Source of the DNA: Gnetum montanum
Taxonomy: Eukaryota; Streptophyta; Gnetopsida; Gnetales; Gnetaceae
Length of the DNA stretch: 64,000 nucleotides
NCBI GenBank assembly: GCA_015680685.1
Contig: MNCI01004202.1
Span: 351-64,350 of the forward strand
Direction of reading: 5' to 3'
The translations under genes were made by a program, and so were the position numbers. Position 1 is the first letter of the stretch; the number at the start of each line of letters is the position of its first letter. Positions 41,783 to 53,400 of this stretch are shown here, piece by piece. The notes beneath the pieces are model-generated. The model saw only the letters and a list, made by a program, of their open reading frames with translations, searched no databases and was not told where the DNA came from.

Positions 41783-42555
41783 ATGAAAACTCATCCTCGA
41801 GTTCCTTACAATAATATTGGGAAGGTATGGAATTATTGAGGGGAATGGAACTAATGGGATGACATGTGAACGGATCATCATTACAAGACTTGACAAAACT
41901 GGTGTTCATGACAACAAGGGTGAACATCTTATTACAATGACATTAGGCCTTTGTTGGCAGTTGAGAAAGAAAGAGAGAGAGAAAGAAGTGTTGCTGCTAC
42001 CAACGCCAAGATTGTGCCTTTGTTATCCATCTGTAAGCACGCCATCGATCTTGCTCCCTGCATAGCTGCTTCAGCACTGCTCCATTCCAAGTGGTTCCTC
42101 TAGATTCGGTCCGTTATTGCATGGTTTCCATCTACACACACAACACAATCTTAATTAGCAAGGGTAAATGAATCATCATGTAATTGATACCTTGCTTCGG
42201 TGTAAGTCCATTGGCTGAGTTGTGGTATGGTTGATATGGATCAGGAGATACATTAATGATGACTATCGAAGGTGTAGGGGTTAGGAAGAAAATCAAAAAT
42301 TTTGGGGCTAGGAGAAAATCAAGAAAATTAGGCCCTGTACCCCCATGACTAATTGCAAACCTTCAGTAGCATTAGAATGGAGAAAGGAAAGGAGTAAGAA
42401 AGATAGATAAAAAGGGACAACTATGGCATCGATGAAATGGATGTCAAGATGGAAATGAACAAAATAAAATTAATTGCAAAATGTTAGGGGAAAGAATTTA
42501 ACTAATGCTCCAAATAGAAATGTCAGTGGGTCCTCCCCAAAGCAGGCTCATGCCC
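41783..42555 (-). other. 3' noncoding region of element E
   Basis: It contains, on the minus strand, the conserved box GGGCATGAGCCTGC followed by TTTGGGGAGGACCCACTG (42,522-42,555), a second TTAGTCATGGGGG (42,338-42,353), and a segment alignable to the 3' end of A (IPSQYF region). It is compact because the pol genes and most of the T-rich spacer are gone. Confidence 0.75.
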
Positions 42556-43167
42556 TTAATGCCCTGACAAACCCACATTCAAAGAGTCCATAGGCTCTGG
42601 GAATGTCATTTGGAACAAGAGGTAAAGTCTTAACCACAAGAATTTACCAAAAAAAAAAACAATGCATATTTCGTTATGGACATGGGTTTCCTCAGTTAGT
42701 TCCATGCATATTTGGTTGCTCCTTTGAGTAGCTATCAACCACGGGGTATCTACTACTGGTTGTGTGGTTGCTACATATAGGCATCTTTGTTTCAAAGTTT
42801 CAAGAGCACACCTCTTACATGGAGGCATTTCCTCCATGTCATCACCTAATGAATCACTGTATGCGATGCATGGAACTTTCCTCTTCTCGATCTTTCCACA
42901 AATGTTTATCTTAGAGATTTCCAAGGAAAGATCACAGATCCTAAGGCATGTGTCTACTGTACTTAGCCATGCCCTTCCCATTATAATCGGGAAGTCCCCT
43001 TCATTGTTATTAACTTCAATCACCAGAAAATCAGCTGGGTAAGACCAACCACACACAGTGGTAATGATGTCCTCCACTAATTCCAAGGGAATGGTGATGG
43101 AACAGTCTTCCAGCACTAGTTGAATGTTGCTCTTCTTAAGTTGGGGCAGGTTCCAGGCGTGATACAT
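42556..43167 (-). pseudogene. Protease of element E
   Basis: The frame 43,167-42,556 (minus) contains SITIPLELVEDIITTV, FPIIMGRAWLSTVDT and a cysteine-containing tail; the active-site segment LLDSGSRVNLIL lies at the end of the preceding frame (about 43,210-43,175), then a stop. The DSG triplet is intact. The frame runs on in the open to the 3' noncoding block without meeting any RT sequence. Confidence 0.82.
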
Positions 43168-43170
43168 CTC

Positions 43171-45499
43171 TCATAAAATTAAGTTAACTCTGGAACCTGA
43201 GTCAAGAAGAGCCCTATGTGGTTTATCTCTTGCGATTTGTAAATAGATTAAGGGACTCCTAGGGTCAGTTAGTTTCCTGGGAAGGTGGCCTACCTTGATC
43301 CAGTCAGTTATAGTATGCGTTAACATAACCATATGCGTTAAGCTCTGTTGGACAGAAGGGTGCTCCGAAGTGTTAGATGGTGTGTACATGGGGCCAACCA
43401 CTTGTTCTTGCAAGAGTTTGTCTGGGCTTTTGGTTCTGAAGAAGGGTCTTCTCTTTTTATAGTTGTCAGAACCGGTAGCAGGTTGGATATTTACAGCTCT
43501 CACAGTGTGACGTTGCTGCGGTTGAGGAGGAAGTTCCCCTTGCATTGTTGAAGTAGGAGGTGTTATGGGAACTACTTGTGGAAGAGGTGCAGATGGATTT
43601 GGAGGATGATGTGGGTATGGAGTGTCTGCTGGTGGAGAAGGAGTCCTTCTGAAGTACTCCCAAACTTGGTAGTGATGGTGGGAAGTTGAGTGACTTATAG
43701 AGTCACTTGGAGAAATCGGCTACTGCACATAATATCCATAAGGGTCAGGCTGCCAGTAAGGGTACTGATGTTTCGGTGATGGCATCCCCCATGACTATGG
43801 GTATTGCCATTAGTGATGTTATCCGATTGGTTATGGTGGAGTTCCACTTGGATAATACGTTAAGGGTTGGTGGAACTACCTTGGGTTACCTTGTGGATAA
43901 GGTAACCTTCGAGGTGTTTGCCATTGGTTGAGTCTTGGATTAAGCACATACACCCCAGACTCTTGTATATGTGAAATAATTGGACAACATCCCTTAGGAT
44001 GGTCATAGTGGCAGATCTTACATTCACCGTCATTGTCTGTATTTGACTCCACAACCACATCGGAGTTAGTGATTTTCCCCTTACCCTTGTTATGTGCAGG
44101 GCCTAAATCTCTCCACTTTTTCTTACCTTTGTCAGTACTTTGTTCTACCTTAGATTCTTCTACAATTTTTAAGATGGTTTTAATTTTAGAGTCTAAGGAA
44201 CTCCATACGTCGTCTACCTTAGCCGCTATTTCCGTTGTTAACTTTTGAAGTGGCAAGGTCTTTCTGTTCACCAACTCTTCGATTGGTGACTCATCCTCTT
44301 CATCACAAAATTTCACTCCCTTCTTCCAAAGGGAGGGATCACAGTTGTACTCTTCTACACTTTCCCTTTTTTGTAGCTCACCTTCTTCTTTTGCTACTTG
44401 CTCCAAGAAGCGATGTACTTCATGGGCTCTAAGTTGTGAGAGTCTCCCTTGGGCATAAGTTCCAAGGGTTCTTCTAGTTTCATGCCTTAGCCCATCCACG
44501 ATGTGGCGAAGTTGATCCCAATGTAACAATGTCTAGTAGCGGGCCATGGCAGCATCTAGAGGTTCATGAGTACCTTGCTTCTAGCCTTGGATCTTCTTAT
44601 GCAAATTGGACACTCTGGAGTACGTCTGATACTTTTCTTTGAAAAATTCTAGCATCGTACTCCACCTCCTGATGGTTTCCAATTCCAAGGACTAGTACCA
44701 GCTCTCTGCTTCTTTGGTGAGTATCATTGGGAACAACTTAATTGTTTTCCACTCATTTTCTATATTTTTCAAGGCACAGGAATTGTGGAATGCCTGTAAA
44801 TGATTTTGCAGATCTGCATTGTATTCCCCTTCAAATCGTGGGATGTTGTTCATGTCTAAATGTTTGATTCGACTATCTTTTAAATGCCTTATGGGAATCC
44901 TAACTGCCTCCGTAATTTCAAGCATACTTCGGGTTGTGAGTAGGGGCTCGTCATGATCATCTCTTTCATGACACTTATGATGTCTACGTTGTTCCCTACT
45001 CTCCCTATGTCCTTGTCCTTGTCCTCTCTCTTGAATTTCCCATCGAGGTCTCTCATTTCCCTTACCTTTATCCTCTCTATTGTGTTCATGATGGCTGCAC
45101 CCAGATGTGGAAGGAGAGGGTGAGTGATGTGAAGAAGGGAAAGAAGAAGGGGAATGATCATCATGACGATGTTTCTTGCATTCTCTTTAGCTGCTACGGC
45201 CTCGATAGTGGTGATGATCTAAGTGCCCGTCCTTGGCATGAGTGGTTGTTTCCTCTATGAATAGTTGGTGTTCACGGGCATCAGAACCATGGTTATGTAT
45301 CGTTGATCGTAGGTTCTGATACCCAACCTCCTCATCATTGTTAGGAGGGAGAACATCGTTTGCTAAAGAACCCATTATAAGGGGTTCCTCATCTCCTATT
45401 TCGCTAAGGATGTGCGGACCTTTGCCCTTCAAAAGTGTATGTTGACTCTCTTGCCTTGAGTCTCTCATATGTTGTGCTTCTGTGGGATGATAATCCCTC
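43171..45499 (-). pseudogene. gag of element E
   Basis: Minus-strand pieces: RDYHPTEAQH at the edge of the gap (about 45,490), a His/Arg-rich linker, the capsid core (44,925-44,692: RIKHLDMNNIPRFEGEYN, KTIKLFP) and a long clean frame 44,529-43,876. That frame ends in the zinc knuckle CKICHYDHPKGC (CX2CX3HX3C), and the proline/glutamine-rich tail follows. Only a few stops and two or three frame changes separate the pieces, so this is the best source for the family's gag structure. The N-terminus is lost in the gap. Confidence 0.85.
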
Positions 45500-45756
45500 N
45501 NNNNNNNNNNNNNNNNNNNNNNNNNNNNNNNNNNNNNNNNNNNNNNNNNNNNNNNNNNNNNNNNNNNNNNNNNNNNNNNNNNNNNNNNNNNNNNNNNNNN
45601 NNNNNNNNNNNNNNNNNNNNNNNNNNNNNNNNNNNNNNNNNNNNNNNNNNNNNNNNNNNNNNNNNNNNNNNNNNNNNNNNNNNNNNNNNNNNNNNNNNNN
45701 NNNNNNNNNNNNNNNNNNNNNNNNNNNNNNNNNNNNNNNNNNNNNNNNNNNNNNNN
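45500..45756. other. Assembly gap (257 Ns) in element E
   Basis: Hides about 19 bases of the 5' LTR end, the primer-binding site and the gag start. By comparison with B and C, more than 257 bases would be expected here, so the gap size is probably nominal. Confidence 1.
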
Positions 45757-46730
45757 CCTACACTCAACCATACAAAACGAGTGTAGCACACGCGATCCGG
45801 TCGAACTCCGTAGACTAAATACCTACATGCCCATGGAACACTTGGGGTTAATCATTCGTTGTCTTCCTAGACTTACTTGTGTTTGTCACGGTGTATGGTC
45901 AAGTAAGTCCGAGGTATATGATTTTTATATCTTTTATGTTTTATGTCTTCTATGCTAAAGAGTGAAGGGTTGAGAAACTAACTAACTCTAACTAATGACT
46001 AAGTCTAAATTAACTAGCGTCAACATCTGTTCCCACTTACCGTTCACACCCTAAACTATGCAACCGCGACTACCAAATGCTAATTGTTACTAGGATCACC
46101 ACATGTAACGCACGTGCTCAAAGTGATCATACTGAGGCACTTAACTAGCCTAAGCGTAATGAGCATCCGTTCCTTGACTAGCCGTACATATCCTTAGATG
46201 CTCGTAATCAAGTCGTATTCATTCTACATTCTAGAAGTTGAGGGTAAGAGAATCTAATCACCATGAGCAGCCGATTCCTTGATTAGCCGTACACATCCGT
46301 AAATGCTCGTAATCAAGTCGTACTCATGCCGCGCTACTGCATGATAATAAAGAACAGGTAGGAAATGATAGGTAATAAATAAAAATTAATAAATCCTATT
46401 CCATGCACTGCAAGGTTTATCCACAAAGGTCATCTTTATTGTCATACACAACTTGCATTCAAGTACAATGTTGCTCGAATAAAGATCTATTCACTTGGGG
46501 ACTCCTACTGCAGGCACATGGAAAATATTCTATCTCTGGAGTGATTAATCTGCCAGAGTTTCTCTACTTCTAGCCTAGGATGGGAAATAAGGGGAGTGCT
46601 GCCTCTTATTTATAGATTTGGCAGTAGACCGCGATATCGCATACGCAACATTGCAGGGGATGACGCGATATTGCGTACACAATATTGCATGGGATGCGAT
46701 ATCACGGCTCATGCGAATCGCGTCTCATCA
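45757..46730 (-). repeat. 5' LTR of element E
   Basis: Aligned to the 3' LTR from base 40,850 onward. U3 palindromes (CGATATCGC, CGATATTGCG, GCGATATCACG) lie at 46,631-46,715, and the TATA box is near 46,610. The outer edge CGTCTCATCA meets the target duplication CTTAT at 46,731. Confidence 0.9.
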
Positions 46731-47073
46731 CTTATCAAGGCTAGCAATCAACACTCCAACAACCATGCGGCCCAATGAATATAACCATGTAGGAAGACAT
46801 ATCGATCCTTGCATACCAACTTATGGTCATGGGTGCCATAGTGGGTGAACTCCTTATCACATGACTACATCTCTTAATTTTCCCCATTATGCCTACTTTA
46901 ATCAAGTGTGTGAACCCCAAATTGGGTACATTCCAACCACCACATCAAAGGACACCCAGTGGTTTGGATATGATTGGACTCCAATGTTTTCAAAATTCTT
47001 GGATCCAAATTTTCCATTTATTAATTCTAGCCATACTCAAAGGATTAGTTATGGGGGATATCCTCCATTCTAA
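46731..47073 (+). pseudogene. gag of element D, final part
   Basis: In-frame continuation of the tail cut at 40,830: Thr/Pro/Tyr-rich sequence, one stop at about 46,848, then frame 46,861-47,073 (NFPHYAYFNQ, GYPPF). It ends in TTAGTTATGGGGG, the position where A has the integrase end, followed by the T-rich tract. Capsid-tail sequence therefore joins directly to the post-pol region: the whole of pol is missing with no scar visible. Confidence 0.75.
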
Positions 47074-49107
47074 CAAGCAAAATTAATAAATGTTTTTTCT
47101 TTTCTTCAATTTTACAATTTTTTGTTTTCAAATTTTTCATCATTAAATTTGTTGTTTTATTTCTTTTATTTATTTATTTTATCTTTTTATGGGTAATATC
47201 ATCTATGAATAAAACATTCATGTGACTCATTGGTTGAGGTGTTGTTCTATGCTATCAAGTCTCAGGTGACTAATTATTTGGATAATGAGCCCACCACATC
47301 CAACCAACCATTCTATTAATAAGAAGGTTCTACTATGGGTATAGTGATATTCTTTTCATCATGAAAACTTAAAACTAATTTTGTGCTCATTATGCACAGA
47401 GCAAAAAATGATGGACTAAGAGGGAATGACTAGGGTGTGACATCAAGGGGACTTGTGGATTCTTTTTGGTGACATTTGTAGGTGCTATCATGTAGCCTGG
47501 TTGTACTAAGATCCTTGTAGATCTAATGAAAAATGGAAGTAAGAGTAATAAATTCACTCAATAAAGAAACTCAATACTATTTTGAGGGTCCCACTGGAAA
47601 GACATGCATCCATGTCTAAAGGTTGGCAACTTCTATGGTTCACCATTGGAAAGGACAAAGTGCCAAAGTAGCTAGAAAAAAAGAGAGAAAAAAATACAAA
47701 AGTAAGAAAGAAAAGATCAAAATAAAAAAATAGGTTGTAGAGAAATTCCAAATCACTCTTCCCTTGGACAAAATGCTAAGTGATTGTACGCCTTACTATC
47801 ATGGTGCTCTTATGGTTTCCCATCATTGGATGAAACAATGCAATGTCACTAATCAGAGGAATGGACTTGGCCTTGATTTTGGAGTGATGGGATAATGACA
47901 CATTACTCATGCCGTACACTCAGGATTCATTATGCCTAGGTTCAATCACCTCATGTCCTAATCTCTACAATCCCTTCTATGATTCGTCTCATCTTACTAC
48001 CCATGTATTTTTGACTTGTATCTTGTGTGGCCTAAAATTCATACCTCATCGTGGTGGTATTTAACATGTGTGTGTTTTGTTGCATCTGTGTAGATTACAT
48101 TTAACCTTCTAGTACCTATGGACATTTTAAGGTGTGATTATTCAAGGGAATTATAGGTTGGAACCTACTTTGGGGAGGACCCATTTGCGTGACTTTTGTA
48201 ATTTGTACTTGTTGCACACCACCACATCATTTTATACCCTTCGAGTACTTCATTGTTAAATCTATTCTTTCCTTTGTCATAATTTTATCAAACATTCCTC
48301 AAAACCATTACATGTTCTTTTATGTGTCACCTAAAAAAATAGGTTTGACATTAAACTTTTAGGGAAACTTCCTTGAAAAAAATTTCTAGCTCTAAAATCA
48401 CACTAAGCAAAGAATTCAACATTTATTAAAGGCAATGAGTAAGGTATGAAATAATTGAACTTCTTTCAATAACCTTACTAACAATTGATCTTTGTGTGAT
48501 TATAGATGGCCCCTAAAAGAGGACAATAAGGAGGACCTTCTCAAGGTGCAAGCAGAGGTAGAGGCCAAGGACCTCATGTAGAACATGCAGGACAAGAGGC
48601 ACAATCATTTAACATCTATCAAGGAAATCTTGTCACTACAAAATCTGGCCAAGCAAAAGGTGGAGAGGTCAGGGCCTGAGCCTATGAAGAGGAAAAATGG
48701 CTATTAGTGGTATGGCATGTTAAGGCCAATCAAGTGTTCCTGTAGCTATCGTGTCCATGGGAAGTGCTAACTCCATCAAACATTGGAACATTAGCATGAA
48801 TGGCTCATAATCCTTGGATAGAAGAGGAGAAATGTTAGGAGATTTTTCAATGGTATCAATCTTAGAAGCCTGGAGTGTAGGACAAAGGAAAGGCACCCAT
48901 GGAGGAGCCACCACCACTGGGAACCCCATGAGTTCCACAAGTTTTATCTTTTGTGTTTGTGTCCAAATTTTGTTTAGTCCCAAATTGTAGCATGAAATAG
49001 TCCATGGCCATTCAATAATCTCATACCTATCCCTTGTTTGTAATTGAATGGACATGTTCCCCACTTTCTTTGACTCAAGGATGAGTTGTTATTCAGTTGT
49101 GGGGGTA
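47074..49107 (+). other. 3' noncoding region of element D
   Basis: T-rich tract (47,090-47,190), a GAAAGACATG...CCATGTCTAAAGG block (47,596) and the box TTGGAACCTACTTTGGGGAGGACCC (about 48,157-48,182, given here in two overlapping parts) match the other elements. At 48,506, directly after GTGATTATAG, an ATG opens MAPKRGQ followed by a Gly/Ser/Arg-rich segment. This is the same context as the post-pol ORF of B at 55,543. Stops break it within ~50 codons. The polypurine tract is at 49,095-49,107. Confidence 0.7.
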
Positions 49108-50009
49108 CAATGAATCATGGTTTGTCAAGTGTTGATATCGGACCCTTGATGTTAGACCCTTGATATTGGACCCTTGATATAAGACCCTCAATATCAAGTA
49201 CGTGATATTGCAACCTAGATAATGATATCAAATACAAGATATCGTGGTTCCTGTGTAAGTCTATAAATGCCACATTTAGGCACATAGGAAGGGGGGAGTT
49301 AGTAGGTGTAAGTGTAGAGTCTTTTGATTCATTTTTAGTTCATTTCACTCCTTTCCCTAGTGCATGCCATAGTGTGATGATTGTAATTGTATGGAACCTT
49401 TATTTGAGTGTGACATACTTAGACATGCACATGATTGGTAATAAAGATCAAGATTACTCCATCATTGCAATATTCACTTAGTTTTAATTGCTTAATTTTT
49501 ATTGTTATTTATTATTTTATTAATTAATATTTATTTACCATCATTTACTACTCCTGTTGTTAAACACAGAATTAGTATGACTTAATCACGAGCATTTAAG
49601 TGTGACTACTTGGTATCCCAGTAGCATATCTAGGAGTGCTTAAGTAACATGCGCTTGGTAATCCCAGAAGTAGTACACAAAGTCCAAGATGTGTGCAGAT
49701 GATTAAGGATAGATGCTCATCGTAGTTAGGCTAGCTTAGATTCTCTTCCCATATTTCTCATTAGCTTAATCAAATTTATTCTCTATTATCCTTAGGAGTA
49801 GCATAGTGATAGGAAACACATCATTCACCTCACTCTGGACTAAACCATATGTGATAAAGAAAATACTAGTCCAAGTGGGAAGACAACGAACTGTAATCAA
49901 CGTGTAACTATCTAAGTACCACAACTAGTTCGTCTGTGGAGTTCGACCTGATCATGTGTACATGCTCGTATTCATATGGTTGAGTGTAGGGGTACCTCAC
50001 CACTCATCA
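49108..50009 (+). repeat. 3' LTR of element D
   Basis: Matches 38,102-39,004 throughout; the first two bases are CA instead of TG. The GATATC/GATATT array is at 49,133-49,255 and the TATA box CTATAAATGCCAC at 49,261. It ends CACCACTCATCA and is followed by ATTAG. Confidence 0.92.
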
Positions 50010-50990
50010 ATTAGAAACTCCATTCCACTCTCTCTCATCCATTTATGCTTTTCATGTTTCACCTTACTATTGATTTCATGTTCTTGTTTGATGTGTTGAA
50101 ATTCTTAGGTAGTTTCTTCTGGGTTTTTATACTTAACCTTTCATAACCATTAATCATCCATGGAGCCCATGGTCTCCTCGGTTTGAAGTTATGTAAGGGA
50201 AATAAAAGACCTCTGCCTATTTTTTGGAGGACCCACTTGTGTATCTTTTGATTGAATTAGTTATGTTCTTTATCCTTAGACACTCTTAAAATTGAATCCT
50301 TTCATTTACCTCATCAATGACATCTAATTGTGTGCATCTTCACAATTTTTTTCAATGAAACCTTTTATTGTTACTATTATGAATTCTTACACCCTCTTCA
50401 AGCATTTCATCTTGTTTGAAATTTTTCAAATTTAATGGACTGCTTATCTATTTTACCCTATTTGTTAGTCTTCCCACTAACACTCCTAAAGGAATAAATC
50501 TACCACAATCACAAGCTAGCTGAGTGTAACTACTGATGAGACAAGATACTTACCAGCTATGTGTTACACATTGCATACTAATTTGGGATTTTTTTGTGAC
50601 TGCAGTGGGAATCATGGACTAGAAGAAGGACTATCTTCACTAAGGATGATGCAATAGTAACATATAATGAGGACTATTCATGATCGTTGGATCTTCTCTC
50701 TTGCTCTCTAGCTACCAAGGAGGATGGATGTCAGTTTTATCCAGGGTGTTCACTTCTCTTATTATGAACACCCAATTTTGTAAATGATTGTAAATTTGTA
50801 CACTTGGATACTCAAAGTTTATTATTCCATCGAAGTTAGTTTGTATGTTAGTCAATAATTCCATGCCTTTCCAATATTTTGTAAAGAACATGTTCCTCGT
50901 CGTCTTCACTCAAGGATGAGTTTTCATTCAGNAGAACATGTTCCTCGTCGTCTTCACTCAAGGATGAGTTTTCATTCAGTCATAGGGGTA
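50010..50990 (+). other. 3' noncoding region of element C, second half
   Basis: Continues the C sequence cut at 38,101; the join aligns with A at about 10,590. It contains the GAGGACCCACTTG box (50,227-50,239) and ends in the polypurine tract CAGTCATAGGGGTA. A 46-bp exact direct repeat flanks a single N at 50,932 and is an uncollapsed assembly overlap. Confidence 0.8.
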
Positions 50991-51863
50991 TGGTGAGTCA
51001 TCATTCGACTAGCTTCGATATTAGATATCCAATATCGAAGCCTTGACATTAGATACTAGATGTTGGAGCCCATGATGAGATGTCAAATATCTGATATCAT
51101 AGGGTGTATGCCAACCTATAAATACAGCACTTGGGCTCATGATTTTCAATAAGTTTTTCATAGTTTTTGTCATAGATAGCAAAGCTCTTTCATTTTATTT
51201 TCTCTAGAGTTAGAATATTTTCTGAGTGCCTACAAAAGGAGTCTAAGTGTGTACGAATCTTTTTTTGAACATTGATGTACCTGAGCACAGCAGTGTGATG
51301 GGAATAAAAATGAATACTTTTGATCATCCTTGTAGAACCGAGAATAGATTAATGTTTCCTTGATGCATTTAATATTCATGCACTTTATTCTCATCCACTT
51401 CACTTTAATGCACTTTAATGAAGCAATTAATTTTCATTTGTTAATGAACATAAGCACGACCACCTCAAGAATACATGTAGCACTTGGTAATCTAGAAATA
51501 CTTAATGTTTGGTAGCCCAGTAGTGCTATACATGTTCAAGATGTGTCTGGAAAGTGCGAATAGGTACTTGTGTTAGGCTAGTTAGGCAGTAGATAAAATA
51601 GATCTTAAATTACTCTACCTTTCATTATTTTTGTAGGCAATTAAATTTATAAAACATAAAAATCATATGCCTCAATACACTTAAGCCATATCCTTGAGCT
51701 TCACAAGTGTAGTTGAGAAGACAAAAAACATTCTCAATGCCCATTTCACTTCCTAGAGAATTAGTGCATTGGAGAACTATAGGTCCATGAAATTTAACCA
51801 GATCATGCATGAATGCCTTAGTGATTTGTATGGTTAGGTATAGGGGTACCTTGCCACTCATCA
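50991..51863 (+). repeat. 3' LTR of element C
   Basis: Starts TGGTGAGTCATC, with GATATT/GATATC motifs at 51,010-51,100 and TATA box CTATAAATACAG at 51,117. It ends TTGCCACTCATCA followed by the target duplication GTGTA. Clearly diverged from the 5' copy, mainly by transitions. Confidence 0.9.
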
Positions 51864-53400
51864 GTGTATGTGCTTGAGAATTTCATATATTACATGCTCA
51901 GGTATCAAATATATATTCATACTGATCATAGTGCCATCTAATTTCTTATGAAAAAACCAATAGTTAGTCCCAAAGTGATAAGATGGCTTCTCATCCTACA
52001 AGAATTCGACCTCATGATGATCGACAAAAAGGAAATAGAAAATGTAGTAGCCAACCATCTATCAAGGGTGTGATTGCAAAGATCAAGAAAAACTTTTATC
52101 AGACCAATTCCTTTATGAAGATCTTTTTATCAAAACAATACAATCTATAAGTGCAATAGGGAATCCATGGACCACAGAATATCTGACTTATCTATCAACA
52201 TAAGAGCTTTCTATTTTATGGAGTAAGAAACAATGAGAAAAATTCCTTCATATAGCAAAATGATATATGGAAATTAATGACAATCTATACAAGATCTGTG
52301 CAGATGGGCTCATTAGATGGTGTGTGCCAAAAGAAGACCAGCATAAAGTCTTACAGGATGTCCATGTAGGCCCATGTGGTGGCCACTCTGCAACACATAG
52401 AACAATACTCAAACTAATGATGGAAAGTTACTTTTCACCTACCTTATTTAGGGATGCCCATACTTTTGCACAGTCTTATGAGAAGTTCCAAAGATATGGA
52501 GGAATTATAGCTAGATAAGAAGGGCCACAACACTAGATATAGCCACTTGAACCTTTTGACATCTAGTGAATTAATTTTATGGGGTCCATAACACTAATAT
52601 TGAATGAAAAAGGATACATAATTGTGACTATGGATTATTAAATGAAGTGGGCAGAAGCAATAGTAGTTAAAGATTATATAGTAAAGATGGCTATCAAATT
52701 TTTTCAATAGCATGTGATGAATAGATTTGGAGTATCAAGAATACTCATATCAAATAATGGGACTCACTTCACTAGTGCTACATTCAAAAAGCACATGCAA
52801 CAACTTGGGGTGAACCAAAAGCTAACAACACCATATCATCCCTAAGTAAATGACCAAGCCAAAGTTACTAACCAGGAAATTACTAGAATACTCACTAAAC
52901 TAAATAATACTCTATGGGCCTATAAGGCATCTTGGAAAATACCTATAGGGTACTCACCATATGAGTTAGTTTATGGTAAGTTGACAACACTCCCAATCCA
53001 GGGAAAGCTCCACACATTAGCTACTACCAGTGAACTTAATCTTGACTTGAGCTTAGCCCAATGAGAACACCTCATGAATCTAAACCTTTTAGACAAGAAC
53101 AAGCTTGTAGCACTCATGAGCAATGAAGTCCATAAACATTACTCCAAACGTAGGTATGATACATAGATAAGGCATGTAACTATACAACCAAGTGATAAGG
53201 TTCTTTAGTATAATCCTAATCATCTACCCCAAAAAGCTAAATTTCAAATACTTGGGAGGAACCATATGTTGTTCAAGCCATTTATCCATCTAGTGCATTA
53301 CATATCTACCACCCATCGTATCCACATAAGCTTATTCTTATCAATATCCAACAAGTCAAATTCTATTACAAATATTCCAAGAAGTATACCCAATCTATGA
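51864..53400 (+). pseudogene. Element B resumed: RNase H end and integrase
   Basis: VLENFIYYMLRYQIYIHTDHSAI completes the RNase H cut at 30,252. The integrase follows: VRWCVP-type zinc region (52,267-52,518, DVHVGPCGGHSATH), core with a weak first Asp (the WGIDF box reads INFMGSI, near 52,570), ILISNNGTHF (second Asp changed to Asn) and KVTNQEI. The end is a YHPSYPHKLILINIQQVKF-like segment near 53,300. Many stops. Confidence 0.85.

Larger units (their letters stand above)
40831..46730 (-). mobile_element. Element E: gag-pro Athila-like element inserted in D
   Basis: The innermost insertion, on the minus strand, with the exact duplication CTTAT at 40,826-40,830 and 46,731-46,735. The gag frame of D is continuous when the flanks are placed side by side. 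LTRs are 40,831-41,767 (3') and about 45,738-46,730 (5', start hidden by Ns). Gag and protease are present, but the sequence passes directly from protease to the 3' noncoding block near 42,575. RT, RNase H and integrase are missing. It is the least decayed gypsy copy, with CpG-rich palindromes still present in U3. Confidence 0.9.
38102..50009 (+). mobile_element. Element D: gag-only Athila-like element inserted in C
   Basis: LTRs at 38,102-39,004 and 49,108-50,009, with exact target duplication ATTAG at 38,097-38,101 and 50,010-50,014. The flanking C sequence aligns with A across the join. Inside are a primer-binding site, one gag gene (split by element E), a 2-kb noncoding region and a polypurine tract. 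No protease, RT, RNase H or integrase sequence is present, so it depended on another element for movement. It fits the description of TR-GAG-type non-autonomous elements. Confidence 0.9.
30253..51863 (+). mobile_element. Athila-like element C, inserted in the RNase H of B
   Basis: Bounded by LTRs at 30,253-31,102 and 50,991-51,863 and by the 5-bp duplication GTGTA (30,248-30,252 and 51,864-51,868). The RNase H frame of B is continuous across the two flanks. The internal region holds gag, protease, RT lacking its N-terminus, RNase H and integrase up to 36,920. A 3' noncoding region follows that is itself split by element D at 38,102-50,009. Confidence 0.9.
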
